A stretch of DNA of 64,000 nucleotides from Methanoculleus sp. (lineage in GTDB: Archaea > Halobacteriota > Methanomicrobia > Methanomicrobiales > Methanoculleaceae): assembly GCF_020696975.1 (NCBI RefSeq), contig NZ_JAJGBK010000020.1, forward strand, positions 93,993-157,992, in the 5' to 3' direction. The translations under genes were made by a program, and so were the position numbers. Of this stretch, positions 1-9,442 are shown piece after piece. The notes below the pieces were generated by a model, which saw nothing but the letters and a program-made list of their open reading frames with translations, had not been told where the DNA came from and did not search any database. How positions within the stretch are numbered: the stretch's first letter is position 1; the number at the start of each line of letters is the position of its first letter.

Positions 1-142
1 ATCCTCCAGGAGACCGGGAATCTCACCGAAAGGCCCCCGGATATTGGAAAACCTGACTGCATGGCCGGAAGTCGGATGGAACTGTTTTTATCCCCGCGGA
101 CTCAAAATCACTAAAGTGACTACATTCCAGCGCGGGAGGGAT

Positions 143-1891
143 ATGACAGACTCACATCAAGACCGGGAGCTCTGTGATCGTGGAGTGCTCGATGCTCTCG
201 ACGACGGGCTTCTCGTGGCAAACAGCGATCGTAAGATTCTCTGGTACAATCCGGCTCTCGCGCGGATCCTTGCCATCCAGCAGGAAGATATCACCGGGAT
301 GGATCTGTGCACTCTCTTCAGCAGGTACCTTGTACCGATCCTCGACGACGATGCCTCCGCGCTGCTGCTTCGACAGGCCCTGGAGAACGGGGCGAGCCTG
401 CCTGCCCATCCCTGCCGTGTCCGGGCACCTGACGGCACCCGGCACTGGATCTCGATATCGGATATGCCGTCCCCGGCTTCCACCGGAGGTCGGCTCATCC
501 AGATCCGGGACGTCACCGGAGACCTGGATGCGCACCACTTCAGGGCCGCGCTCGATCAGTCGCCGGTGGTTGTCTTTGCGCAGGATGAGGACCTTCGCTA
601 CATCTGGTCGTATAACCAGCAGCTGGGGCCCCCGGATGCGTCCATCATCGGCATGCGGGATGATGAGGTCTTTCCTGATGATACCGGGCTCCTTACCTCG
701 CTTAAGCGCCGGGTCCTCGATACAGGAGAGACCGTGCGGGCGGCGGTGCCCATCACCGTCACAGGCGATCCCCGCGTCAGGGATCTGACGTTAAAGCCAC
801 TCCGGGATGCCGGAGGCCGGATCGTCGGTGTTACCGGGACAGCCCTCGATGTGACCGAACGAAATCGGGTAGAGAATGCGCTCCGGGAGAAGACGTGTGA
901 GTTGAAGAAACGGATGGATGAACTCCGGTGCCTGTACACCATCACGCATCTTGTGGAAACGCCGGGGATGACACTCGACGGGCTCCTGCAGGCGGTTGCC
1001 GGCACCCTTCCCTCGGGCTGGCTGTACCCGGAGAATACCGCAGTCCGGATCCGGGTCGACGACCGCGAGTACCGGTGGGGTGACCCTGGAGAGACCCCCT
1101 GGAAGCAGAGTAGCCCGATCATTGTCTGTGGGGAGCAGCTTGGCGAGGTTGAGGTCAGTTACCTCGCAGAGGCACCGGAGGCGGGGGAAGAGCCGTTTCT
1201 GCCGGAAGAGCAGATGTTGCTTGACGCTGTCGCGGAGCGGCTCGGCCGGATCATCGAACGGCTGCGGGCCGAAGCGGCGCTCCAGAAGAGCGAGGAGAAG
1301 TTCCGGGGGATCGCCCAGCGGAGTTTTGACCTCATCGTCACATCGTACCTGGTCGGTGGGTTGAACTATGTCTCGCCGGCGACGGGACGGATACTCGGAT
1401 ACTCTCCTGAGGAGATGGTCGGGACAGCCTGGGAGGAGTATATCCTCCCTTCAAGCCTTCCGGCATGGGAGGAAGGACGGTGGAAGGTACTCCGGGGCGA
1501 GCAGGTCGAAGGGCTCAAGATTGAAGGCAGGCGAAAGGACGAGGAGACCGTCATACTGGAACTGAACGTCTCTCCGATCATTGAGATGAGAAAGATCGTG
1601 GGGTTTCAGGCCGTCGGGAGAGATATATCCGAGCGGATCCTGTATGAGCGGCTCCGGGAGCAGGCCTTTGATATGACCGAGCGAAACATCGCGCAGTTTG
1701 CCGTTCTTGCCGACCACGTCCGCCACCCGCTCCAGGTGATCATGGGGGTTGCGGACCTGCTCGACGACGAGGAAGCCGCAGAGAAACTCCGGGAGCAGGT
1801 CCGGAGGATCAACGCCCGGATCAGTTATCTCGACCGGGAGTGGATTGAATCGCGGAAGATCCGTGAGTTCCTGAAAAGGTACGAACTCTGA
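143..1891 (+). CDS. PAS/GAF sensor protein with kinase-like H-box tail but no ATPase domain
   Basis: A soluble 582-residue signalling protein. From the chosen ATG the order is PAS (about 15-125), PAS (130-240), a short charged helix, a GAF-like domain (about 262-380), PAS (385-505, with the typical YVSPATGRILGYSPEEMVG stretch) and a tail of about 75 residues. The tail contains LADHVRHPLQVIMG, which resembles a histidine-kinase dimerisation/H-box helix, but the protein ends at ...FLKRYEL with no HATPase domain. The reading frame is open further upstream to position 44; the ATG at 143 is preferred because GGGAGGG lies just before it and the extra 33 residues look non-coding. No transmembrane segment is seen. 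It is paralogous to the protein at 9754-11487, and its first PAS resembles that of the kinase at 4164-6527. The ligand and output are unknown; it may dimerise with or be read by a separate kinase (inference). Confidence 0.85.
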   Translation: MTDSHQDRELCDRGVLDALDDGLLVANSDRKILWYNPALARILAIQQEDITGMDLCTLFSRYLVPILDDDASALLLRQALENGASLPAHPCRVRAPDGTRHWISISDMPSPASTGGRLIQIRDVTGDLDAHHFRAALDQSPVVVFAQDEDLRYIWSYNQQLGPPDASIIGMRDDEVFPDDTGLLTSLKRRVLDTGETVRAAVPITVTGDPRVRDLTLKPLRDAGGRIVGVTGTALDVTERNRVENALREKTCELKKRMDELRCLYTITHLVETPGMTLDGLLQAVAGTLPSGWLYPENTAVRIRVDDREYRWGDPGETPWKQSSPIIVCGEQLGEVEVSYLAEAPEAGEEPFLPEEQMLLDAVAERLGRIIERLRAEAALQKSEEKFRGIAQRSFDLIVTSYLVGGLNYVSPATGRILGYSPEEMVGTAWEEYILPSSLPAWEEGRWKVLRGEQVEGLKIEGRRKDEETVILELNVSPIIEMRKIVGFQAVGRDISERILYERLREQAFDMTERNIAQFAVLADHVRHPLQVIMGVADLLDDEEAAEKLREQVRRINARISYLDREWIESRKIREFLKRYEL

Positions 1892-1908
1892 GAGGCAAGA
1901 GACCCGCG

Positions 1909-2271
1909 CTACCGCCGCTGGCGCTTCTCGCGGGGGCTACGGACTGCCGGCATGGCCTCACGGATGGCAGCAAGCGTCTCCGGGAGCAGAGTGCCTTTCT
2001 TCCCGATGACGTCCGCTCTCCGGATGGTGGAAGCGTGGGCGGTCAGGGCGTAACTCTCGGTGAAGAGGTCGAGCCCGCCCCGGGCAAAGTCGTCGAGCGA
2101 GATCGGGATCGAGGGAGCGTCGGACGACGGATTGCTTGACACCGGACAGATGAGCAGGTCCCCGTTCTCTGCAGAAATGATCACCACCGGGCGCACTTTC
2201 CGTTCGCCGAGACCTCCTATGCGCACGGGGGCCAAGACGACGTCTCCACTGATATACTGCCCCATGTGCAT
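1909..2271 (-). CDS. MazF/PemK-family endoribonuclease toxin, orphan
   Basis: A 120-residue PemK/MazF-like protein. The N-terminal GDVVLAPV, then RPVVIIS and the strand LLICPVSS, match the SH3-like barrel of the family, whose members cleave mRNA. The length fits the family (about 110-120). It is convergent with the PAS gene ending at 1891. A second in-frame ATG (2265) could be the start; neither has a clear ribosome binding site. In type II toxin-antitoxin pairs a small antitoxin usually lies directly upstream, but nothing convincing is seen between 2272 and 2500, so the gene appears to be an orphan or a domesticated member. The basic tail (SPREKRQRR) is unusual. Confidence 0.75.
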   Translation of the reverse strand: MHMGQYISGDVVLAPVRIGGLGERKVRPVVIISAENGDLLICPVSSNPSSDAPSIPISLDDFARGGLDLFTESYALTAHASTIRRADVIGKKGTLLPETLAAIREAMPAVRSPREKRQRR

Positions 2272-2510
2272 ACAGGTTGGTTGCAGAACCGATAAGTGGA
2301 TTGATCCGGGTTGTAGCGTGCGGCTCGAGGTTAGCGTTCTCCTCCTTTATTCGGGCTGTGAACTGAACCGTTACCTTCAATAATGATCCCACGCGTCGGC
2401 TTAAGGAGAGCCTGGTTGTATCCAATGGAAACCAACAAAGCCTCGTTTGGGTTTGAGGCAACGTCTACAAAATAGTAAATGGGGGGATTCAGGCCCCCTC
2501 CGTTGCACCA

Positions 2511-3308
2511 TTACGATGCCTGTTTGTTTGCGTTTCTGTTCTGTTTCTGGTGCTCTTCACGGAACTCCTTCTGGTTCTTCACCTTCTCTTTTGCATTCCC
2601 GGCATGTCCGTTATGGTTGCCGAACTCTCCCTTCTGCCCGTTGCCCGGATTGATCGCGGATATGGCACCATTGCCGATCACGGTCAGGTTACCGTCGCTG
2701 GCGGCGGGGTCGAGATCTGCTCGCCGGTATTTGAGGATGAGCGTGCCGCCGTCCTTCATGCAGAAGTTGATCCTCTCGGGCGTTGCGTTTCCGATCCTGA
2801 ACTCCGAGGGGTCAGGTGTTGTCATGTTTGTGCGGTCGGTCCGGGCGAATCCGAGCCATTCCGCAAGGTTGACAAAGACGGTCGAGACGCCGTTGCCCTT
2901 CTCATTCAGGGTCTTTGGGACGACCTTCATCTCTGCAGGCTGGCGATTCACGGTCACGTTCAGGGTGTCGTAGGCGGCAGCACCCGTGAGATTGTCTGCA
3001 ACCTTCACGGTGACGGCGTAGGTTCCGGCGGTAACGTAGGTGTGGGTGGCCTGTATGGTGCCATTGTGGCCGTCGTCCGGCACGATCTCCGCCTCAGTCG
3101 TTCCTGTGCTCCAGTTGATGGAGGCGGAGATGTTCATCGCATCGAAAGAATCCGTCCCGTTGAATGTAGCGAGGATGGTGATCGGCTCCCCGGCGAGTAT
3201 GGTGCGGTCGCTCCCTGCATCGACCGTGAGAGCGGCCTGCACGGCAGGGATCGCCACAGCGAGGGCGATTAAGAGGGAGAAGACCCGGATCGTAGTATTA
3301 CGCTTCAT
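2511..3308 (-). CDS. Secreted PKD-domain protein
   Basis: A 265-residue exported protein. The first about 25 residues form a signal peptide (MKRNTTIRVF followed by SLLIALAVAIPAVQA). Residues about 28-120 form a PKD-like beta domain: AGSDRTILAGEPITI at the start and HTYVTAGTYAVTVKVADN near the end are characteristic. The second half (about 125-250) has no family that I recognise; it may be a further beta domain, and it ends in a hydrophilic, Lys/Asn/Gln-rich tail (KEKVKNQKEFREEHQKQNRN) with no membrane anchor or PGF sorting signal. It probably acts at the cell surface, but its function is unknown. Confidence 0.75.
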   Translation of the reverse strand: MKRNTTIRVFSLLIALAVAIPAVQAALTVDAGSDRTILAGEPITILATFNGTDSFDAMNISASINWSTGTTEAEIVPDDGHNGTIQATHTYVTAGTYAVTVKVADNLTGAAAYDTLNVTVNRQPAEMKVVPKTLNEKGNGVSTVFVNLAEWLGFARTDRTNMTTPDPSEFRIGNATPERINFCMKDGGTLILKYRRADLDPAASDGNLTVIGNGAISAINPGNGQKGEFGNHNGHAGNAKEKVKNQKEFREEHQKQNRNANKQAS

Positions 3309-3371
3309 GAGTGATCGAGCTCCGGTAGATACTGGCCATTCTCTCTATTTGACCGCATTGAGCTTCCCGGT

Positions 3372-3830
3372 TCAACCGATCGCCCGGGCACTGATCCCGG
3401 CAATCACGATGCCTGCGCTCGTCAGCACTGCCCCGGCGGCCGGGGTGAGGATGATACCGATACCGGAGAGCGTGCCGCGGCAAGTGAGATGGCAACGGCG
3501 CTGGAGCCGGCTCGGGACGATAAACCGGCGCCGCAGGTCCTCGAGGCGTGGTGCTGCTGCGATGTTCCTGAAAACGGAACTCGAACTCTGGCTGCCCTGG
3601 GGCCGATGGCTCTCCGGCGGCTTCTGCCGGATCGCCTCCGCACGTTGCGCCCCGGGCTGCCGTCTGGTTCCCCCGTACCTGTGGTTCCCTATCCGCCCCT
3701 CCCCGTCAAACTTCTCACTGCGCCCCGGGGGCCATCCTCATCGGTCTCGCCCCGCGCGAAGCGCTCCCGGAGCACGCCCGTCACCGTATGGTGGCCGTTG
3801 TCCCGGTACAGGTGCATGCATCTGTCCATG
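3372..3830 (-). pseudogene. Possible decayed minus-strand gene with SHOCT-like motif and hydrophobic tail
   Basis: Two adjacent minus-strand frames read like pieces of one protein. The upstream piece (about 3690-3830) contains VLRERFARGETDED, which resembles the SHOCT short helical motif (LRERFARGEIxEEE). In a second frame, 3372-3737 is open for about 120 codons with no start codon; it reads EKFDGEGRIGNHRYGG near its beginning and ends with a hydrophobic segment (GTLSGIGIILTPAAG, then AVLTSAGIVIAGISA) before a TGA at 3372-3374. A frameshift near 3735 could join them. In GC-rich DNA chance open frames are common, so this is only a suspicion. The rest of the stretch between 3309 and 4163 holds no other gene that I can support. 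Confidence 0.3.
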
Positions 3831-4120
3831 GTGGGGGATGCAGATTTCCGGAATGAGGCTATACCGGCTACAGCGGCATAGGAGAATCTCAGGCACCTTC
3901 CCACAGTTCAGGACGGCCGGAAGTATACTGTTGCAGGAAGCGTCCGCCACCGGAGAGACACGAATGCCCTCCAGAGGAAATGAACAGGTTTATAAATTCA
4001 GGGGAATAGCATACTGCTTGTAGTCAGGCAAACCTGCCCCCAGAAGTGGCATATCGGGCAAATTCCTCTAAATGCTGCTTTGATCTGTTCGAGCACGATG
4101 GGAACATTTTATCTACATAT

Positions 4121-4130
4121 GGTATAAAAA
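4121..4130 (+). promoter_or_regulatory. Archaeal TATA box upstream of the histidine kinase
   Basis: GGTATAAAAA lies about 35-40 bases before the ATG at 4164, so transcription would begin around 4150 and give a short leader. A purine-rich GGAAGGTGG at about 4145-4153 could serve as the ribosome binding site. Confidence 0.5.
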
Positions 4131-4163
4131 TCCCCTAATAGTAATGGAAGGTGGCCCTGTCCG

Positions 4164-6527
4164 ATGCACGAATACACACCCGAACATGGCGGTATCACGG
4201 CGCTCTCCGGCATACTTGATGCGCTTGACGAAGGACTGCTCGTTATCGGTCCAGATAATCGGGTGGCCTGCATCAACAGGTATCTCCAGGGTCTACTTGG
4301 CATCGATCGGGATGCGCTCAGCGGCACCGATGCGGATAGGCTCATCCGCCGGATCCTGGTCCCCCTGATCTCCGACGAATCCTCTCGGGCGGAGGTTCTG
4401 GCGTCTCTCTCCAGCCACTCCCCGACCGATGATATGCCATGCACAATACACTCGCCTGCCGGGGACAAGCGGGTTTGTTGCTCGTGCAGGATCGTCGATG
4501 AAGGGCCTCTCCGGGGTATGCGGGTCATCCGCCTGTCTCCCGAGCCCTCCGGCCACCGGGGAGATACAGTCTCCGGCACCTCAGGGCAGAGGCAGATAGA
4601 CGAGATTGTGCAGCAGAACGAGAACTGGTATCGGTTCCTCGTTGAGAACCTCAATGAAGGCATCGGGCTGATCGACAGGGAGGGTATCGCGGTCTTTGCC
4701 AACCAGAGGATAGCCGATATCCTTGGCTACCCGGTCGCCGAGATGATCGGGATGCCTGTCTCTGCGGTCGTTGATGACGAGGGGGCCCGGTGCATGGCAG
4801 AGTACCTGCGGAACCTGGATACATCCCCGCATGAGGTTTTTGAGATCGATCTCATCCGCAAGGACGGTGGCCGTATCCACACGCTGATGGCGACCACCCC
4901 GGTCCTTGACGCCGGAGGCGCCCCTCTGGGGTTCCTTGCCGGGGTCCAGGACATCACCCCTCTGAAACGGATGGAGATGCAGCTCCGGGAGAGCGAGGAG
5001 AAGTACCGATCGCTCGTCGAACTCTCCGCCGAAGCGACCCTGATCCATCGCGATAGAAAGATCGTATTCGTCAACCCCGCCGGGCTGAGGCTGCTCGGTG
5101 CTTCGCGCCCGGAGGAGGTTCTCGGGAAAGCTATCCTTGATATCGTCCACCCGGAGGCCCGGGACACCATCCGGTCCTTCAGTGCGCGGGACCTGCAAGG
5201 GGAGGAGACGCCTCTTGCCGAACTGGAGGTTGTCAGGCTTGACGGGAAGACGGTCCCCATCGAGGGGAGGGGTACACGGACGTTCTTTGAGGGGCGGCCT
5301 GCGGTTCAGGTCGTTATGCGGGATATCACCCATCGAAAGCAGGCGGAGGAACGGCTGCAGGCGAGCAACCGGCACCTTCTGCTGTTAAACAAGATCATCG
5401 GTGCATCAGCATCAGCCCGAACACCCGGCGAACTCCTGGAGACGGCGCTTGACCAGACACTTGACCTCCTCGGCTACGATAGCGGCGCCATCTACCGTCT
5501 CGATCCTGGACTGAGTGAGGCAACCCTTGAGTGCCGGCGAGACATGCCGGACGCGTGCCAAAACTCGGTTGAGGCCATTCTGGGAGTCTCGTTCGCCGAG
5601 ACCCTCACCACCGGTTTGCCCTGCTACCTTGAACAGGACAGAGCCCCGGATCCTTCGGGATCTCGCCTCCTGCGGGAACTCGGGTTTGCGGCACTTGCCT
5701 GCATCCCGCTCGTTGTCGAGTCCGCTGTCGTCGGGGCGCTCCTTGTCGGGAGCAGGGCCCGGGGCTCCTTCTCTGCCGAGGAGCGTGCGCTCCTTGAGGC
5801 GGTCTGCCGGGAGATCGGGGGCGGCATCCTGCGGGGGATGCTCTACCAGAGACTTGAGGCGGCAAACCGGGAGGCGAACCTCTACCTCGACATCCTCACC
5901 CACGATATCCGGAACGCTGACAATGTGGCGAACATCTACGCCGACCTCCTCATCGAAGAACTCGACGGGGAACCGGCCCGGCACGCCCGGAAACTGAAAG
6001 ACGGGATCAAGAAGAGCATCGAGATCACCGCAAATGTCGCCACTATCCGCAAGATCCACGAGACCCGTGCCGGACTTGCGCCCCTTGACCTCCACGACGT
6101 AATCCGGGACGAGATTGCTCACTATCCCGATCTCAGCATCCGGTACAACGGGCTGCCGCTGAAGGTCCTCGCCGACGATCTCCTGTCGGAGGTCTTCACA
6201 AACCTCTTCGGCAATGCCGCAAAGCATGGTGGGCAGGGCATCGAGGTCGCTGTGGATATCGAAGACCTGGACCGGAGCACCATCCTTGTCACCGTTGCCG
6301 ACAACGGTCCTGGTATCCCCGACAATGCGAAAGAGGCGATATTCTTCCGTTTCGAGCGGGAGGGCGGCAGGCAGGGAAGCCAGGGTCTCGGCCTCTCGAT
6401 CTGCCGGATGCTCACTGTGCGTTACGGAGGGAGGATCTGGGTCGAGGACCGTGTCCCGGGCCGCCCGGAGATGGGTGCGGCGTTCCGGTTCACGCTCCGG
6501 AAGGCCGACCAGGATAGGGGAGCGTAA
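4164..6527 (+). CDS. PAS-PAS-PAS-GAF sensor histidine kinase
   Basis: A soluble 787-residue sensor kinase. Three PAS regions are seen (about 10-125, 150-275 and 280-395), followed by a GAF domain (about 405-560). A dimerisation helix carries LTHDIRNADNVANIYADLL with the likely phospho-accepting His at about residue 580. The C-terminus is an HATPase domain with N-box NLFGNAAKHGG (about 679-689), G1 box VADNGPGIPDNAKEAIF and G2 box GLGLSICRML. The H-box THDIRN is the type common in methanogen kinases. No transmembrane segment is present, so it senses a cytoplasmic signal. There is no adjacent receiver-domain gene, so the partner must be elsewhere. Its first PAS is similar to that of the protein at 143-1891, which hints at a common signalling group. 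Confidence 0.92.
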   Translation: MHEYTPEHGGITALSGILDALDEGLLVIGPDNRVACINRYLQGLLGIDRDALSGTDADRLIRRILVPLISDESSRAEVLASLSSHSPTDDMPCTIHSPAGDKRVCCSCRIVDEGPLRGMRVIRLSPEPSGHRGDTVSGTSGQRQIDEIVQQNENWYRFLVENLNEGIGLIDREGIAVFANQRIADILGYPVAEMIGMPVSAVVDDEGARCMAEYLRNLDTSPHEVFEIDLIRKDGGRIHTLMATTPVLDAGGAPLGFLAGVQDITPLKRMEMQLRESEEKYRSLVELSAEATLIHRDRKIVFVNPAGLRLLGASRPEEVLGKAILDIVHPEARDTIRSFSARDLQGEETPLAELEVVRLDGKTVPIEGRGTRTFFEGRPAVQVVMRDITHRKQAEERLQASNRHLLLLNKIIGASASARTPGELLETALDQTLDLLGYDSGAIYRLDPGLSEATLECRRDMPDACQNSVEAILGVSFAETLTTGLPCYLEQDRAPDPSGSRLLRELGFAALACIPLVVESAVVGALLVGSRARGSFSAEERALLEAVCREIGGGILRGMLYQRLEAANREANLYLDILTHDIRNADNVANIYADLLIEELDGEPARHARKLKDGIKKSIEITANVATIRKIHETRAGLAPLDLHDVIRDEIAHYPDLSIRYNGLPLKVLADDLLSEVFTNLFGNAAKHGGQGIEVAVDIEDLDRSTILVTVADNGPGIPDNAKEAIFFRFEREGGRQGSQGLGLSICRMLTVRYGGRIWVEDRVPGRPEMGAAFRFTLRKADQDRGA

Positions 6528-6612
6528 TCCGTCCGGGGAGTCTTTCCTGCCCCCGGGTCTCCGGCTGGCCAAAACGATAGGATTTAATTCCCCTGTCATG
6601 GAAAATATAGCC

Positions 6613-7476
6613 ATGCACAAGATTGTTTTGCCTCTCTTTGTCTGTATCCTCCTCTCCGCCGGCTGCCTCACCGCAAGCGAGTCCCCGGCAGAGACGGAGA
6701 TCGCGCTGATCACCCCGGTCGACGAGATCTCTCTATTCGATGGCCAGGCGACCTACGCCGGGCTCATCGGGAATGAGACCCCGCAGATCCGGACGAACTA
6801 CAGCGCGGGCTGCGTCGTCATCCCGCCCGGAAACGCGACGCCCCCGCACCGACTGCTCGGAAGTACCGAGCTCGTCCACGTGATCGCCGGCGTGGCGGAG
6901 ATCCGCTGCGACAACGAGACGGTGACCGCCCGCGAAGGGGAGACCGTCCTCCTCCCGGAAGGAGTGCTGCAGTCGATAGCCTCGGTCGGAGATGTTGATC
7001 TCTGCTACCTCACCGTCACCCAGCCCCCCTTCTCAGCGGATATCGAGATCGCAGGGGACAACCTTGACGCACTTGATATCACGACGGACGGTACACCGAT
7101 CGTCGTAGCCGATCCCCACGAAGGGATCGAGTGGGACCTCGAGTCCGGCGTGGCGGTCTTCACTCTCATAAATCCGGTACTGATGAACGAGACGGAGATC
7201 CCGATCGACTACAGCGTTGCCTACGTGGAACTCCTCCCGGGCGGCTATCTCGGCTATGACGGAATCCGCGGCTCATCGGATCTCCTCTACGTGATCGAGG
7301 GGGAGATTGAGGTCGCCACACCCGGCGGAAGTACAATCCGGGTCCCTGCCGGGAGTGCTGCGTATGTTCTCCCCGGCCAGGTGAAAGAGACCCGAAACAC
7401 CGCGAACTCGACGACAACGATCCTCTCGTTCATCGATCCGGCATGGACACCGGAGAAGACCGGCCTCTTTGAGTGA
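6613..7476 (+). CDS. Bicupin lipoprotein
   Basis: A cell-surface lipoprotein of 287 residues. The signal peptide from the chosen ATG is MHKIVLPLFVCILLSAGC, with LSAGC as lipobox, so Cys18 would be lipidated. Two cupin barrels follow: the first around GCVVIPPGNATPPHRLLGSTE and VHVIAGVAEI, the second around YVELLPGGYLGYDGI and LYVIEGEIEV. The start at 6613 is preferred over 6598 because a TTTAAT element at about 6583-6588 lies some 27 bases before it, which fits a leaderless archaeal message. The classical metal-binding HxH is weak: one His is seen in barrel one and none in barrel two, so metal binding is doubtful. The substrate is unknown. Confidence 0.8.
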   Translation: MHKIVLPLFVCILLSAGCLTASESPAETEIALITPVDEISLFDGQATYAGLIGNETPQIRTNYSAGCVVIPPGNATPPHRLLGSTELVHVIAGVAEIRCDNETVTAREGETVLLPEGVLQSIASVGDVDLCYLTVTQPPFSADIEIAGDNLDALDITTDGTPIVVADPHEGIEWDLESGVAVFTLINPVLMNETEIPIDYSVAYVELLPGGYLGYDGIRGSSDLLYVIEGEIEVATPGGSTIRVPAGSAAYVLPGQVKETRNTANSTTTILSFIDPAWTPEKTGLFE

Positions 7477-7477
7477 G

Positions 7478-7495
7478 GTGCTTCTCCTTTTTCTG
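7478..7495 (+). terminator. Short T-rich convergent terminator
   Basis: The 31-base gap between the converging cupin and P-type ATPase genes holds TTCTCCTTTTTCTG, a pyrimidine run of the kind that ends archaeal transcripts. No hairpin is needed or seen. Confidence 0.35.
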
Positions 7496-7507
7496 CCGGC
7501 CGGCGCC

Positions 7508-9442
7508 TCAACTGCCGGTGTCCGGCCGGCCTATCCTGAGGGCGTTCGCGATCACCGCGAGCGAGAGTCCCATGTCCCCGAACGCCACCGCCATCCAGAG
7601 GGTGACGAGACCGACGACGGCGAGTCCGGCGATGCCGAGTTTCACAACGAGTGCTGCCGCGACGTTCTGCCGGATGACCGAGACCGTCTTCTCCGAGAGG
7701 GCCACGAGGTAGGCGACCCGGGATACGTTGTCCTCCATCACGACGATATCGGCCGCCTCGATCGCGACATCCGACCCGATGGCCCCCATCGCGACCCCGA
7801 CGTTCGCCCTGGCAAGCGCCGGCGCGTCGTTTACGCCGTCGCCGACCATCACGACGAGCCCGTAGCGGTCCATCAGTCGCTCGACCATCGTCACCTTCTC
7901 CTCGGGGAGGAGCCCGGCATGACACTCGTCGATCCCGATGCGGCGGGCCACCGCTTCCCCGACGCGCTCGTTGTCCCCGGTGAGCATCACCGTACGAATC
8001 CCCCGTGACCGAAGGTTGGTCACGGCCGTTTGGGCGTCCTCCTTAATGACGTCCGCGAGAGTGATGAGCCCGATGGCCGTCGTATCGGTACCGGCGAGGA
8101 CGACCGTCTTTCCCTCGCGCTCCAGGCGGTCATACGCTGCCCGCCATCCGCTGTCCCCGACGTCTGCAAAGAGAGTCTCGTTCCCAAGGAGATAGGTCTC
8201 GCCGCCGATCACTCCCTGAACGCCCCTGCCGGTGATCGAGATAAACTCTTCCACATCCCGGAGGGCGGCGCCCTCCTCCTCCGCCCGACGCCGAACCGCC
8301 TCTGCGATAGGGTGGCCGGAACGGGACTCAAGCGACGTGGCGATCGCGAGCACCTCCGCCGCCGGGACTCCGAAGCCGACCACATCGTCCACCTCAAGCC
8401 TCCCGGTTGTGAGCGTCCCGGTCTTGTCAAAGACGACCACCTTTGCAAGCCCCACGGCCTCGAGAGCGTCCCGGCCCTTGATAAGCACCCCGTTATGCGC
8501 CGCAGTCGTGATCCCCGAGACCATCGAGACCGGGGTGGATATGGCAAGCGCACAGGGGCAGGAGATGACAAGGAGGATCAGCGCCCGGTAGAACGCCTCA
8601 AGGAACGGGACGCCGAAGGCGAGCGGCGGGACCACGATGAGGAGGGCGGCGAGGAGGATGACCGCCGGGGTGTAGTAGCGGGAGAATCGTTCAATGAACG
8701 CTTCGGTTGCGGAGGTGTGGGCCTGGGCCTCCGCGACCAGCGCCACGACCCGGGCTATCGTGCTCTCCTCCTCGGGCTTCGTCACCCTGACCTCGAGGTA
8801 GCCTTCCACGTTCCGGGTCCCGGCATAGACCCCGTCGCCGACACCCTTTGCCACGGGGACGCTCTCGCCGGTGATCGCGGCCTGGCCGACGGAGGATGCG
8901 CCGGCGATGACGACGCCGTCGAGCGGGACGGTGTCGCCCGGTCTCGTGACCACCGTCTCGCCGACGCCGACCTCGCTGACGGGGACGGTCGTCTCCCCGC
9001 CGTCCCGCCGGACCCGGGCCGTCTGCGGCGCGATCTCAAGAAGCGAGGCTATCGAGCGCTCCGCCCTCCCGGCAGCGTACTCCTCCAGGAACTCGGCGAT
9101 GGCGTAGAGGTAGAGGACGGTCGCGCCTTCTGCGGGGTTGCCGGTCAGGAACGCCCCCGCCGCCGCAATGGATATCAGCACGGCGATGCTGAACTGGAGC
9201 CGTATGAGAGCGAGAAATCCGGCTCTCAGGACCTCGTAGCCGGATATGACCGCGGCGGCGAGGAGCAGAACCGTGCCCGCAAGGGGGTATGGGGTGAGAT
9301 ACTCGACGAGTATCCCGGCGAGGAGGAGGATGCCTGATATTGCGAAGACCGCAACCTCCCGCCGGCCGACGATCGGTCCGTGAACCTCACAGACGCCGGC
9401 CCGGCAGCGGGGGCAGGATGGGCATGCCTCATCAGCGGCCAC
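7508..9442 (-). CDS. P1B-type heavy-metal-exporting ATPase (Zn/Cd/Pb class)
   Basis: A membrane pump of about 644 residues that couples ATP hydrolysis to export of a soft divalent metal. It has no HMA domain at the N-terminus, only a short Cys/His patch (ACPSCPRCRAGVCEVHG). The actuator motif is TGESVPVAKG. The intramembrane metal site is ISCPCALAIS (CPC), the phosphorylation site DKTGTLTTG, the nucleotide-domain HP motif SRSGHPIAEAV and the hinge MVGDGVNDAPAL. CPC with this arrangement is typical of ZntA/CadA-like pumps. The frame extends to an ATG at 9541, but a GTG at 9440-9442 has a perfect GGAGG (9449-9453) six bases upstream and is chosen. It is divergent from the PAS gene at 9754. Confidence 0.92.
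   Translation of the reverse strand: MAADEACPSCPRCRAGVCEVHGPIVGRREVAVFAISGILLLAGILVEYLTPYPLAGTVLLLAAAVISGYEVLRAGFLALIRLQFSIAVLISIAAAGAFLTGNPAEGATVLYLYAIAEFLEEYAAGRAERSIASLLEIAPQTARVRRDGGETTVPVSEVGVGETVVTRPGDTVPLDGVVIAGASSVGQAAITGESVPVAKGVGDGVYAGTRNVEGYLEVRVTKPEEESTIARVVALVAEAQAHTSATEAFIERFSRYYTPAVILLAALLIVVPPLAFGVPFLEAFYRALILLVISCPCALAISTPVSMVSGITTAAHNGVLIKGRDALEAVGLAKVVVFDKTGTLTTGRLEVDDVVGFGVPAAEVLAIATSLESRSGHPIAEAVRRRAEEEGAALRDVEEFISITGRGVQGVIGGETYLLGNETLFADVGDSGWRAAYDRLEREGKTVVLAGTDTTAIGLITLADVIKEDAQTAVTNLRSRGIRTVMLTGDNERVGEAVARRIGIDECHAGLLPEEKVTMVERLMDRYGLVVMVGDGVNDAPALARANVGVAMGAIGSDVAIEAADIVVMEDNVSRVAYLVALSEKTVSVIRQNVAAALVVKLGIAGLAVVGLVTLWMAVAFGDMGLSLAVIANALRIGRPDTGS

Noticed and set aside
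3040..4023. Long plus-strand frame opposite the PKD gene
   Set aside because: Half of it is the antisense shadow of the PKD gene and the rest is Arg/Pro/Ser-rich without domain features.
8030..9337. 435-codon frame opposite the P-type ATPase
   Set aside because: Antisense shadow in GC-rich DNA, Asp/Arg-rich, no motif; the ATPase on the other strand is complete.
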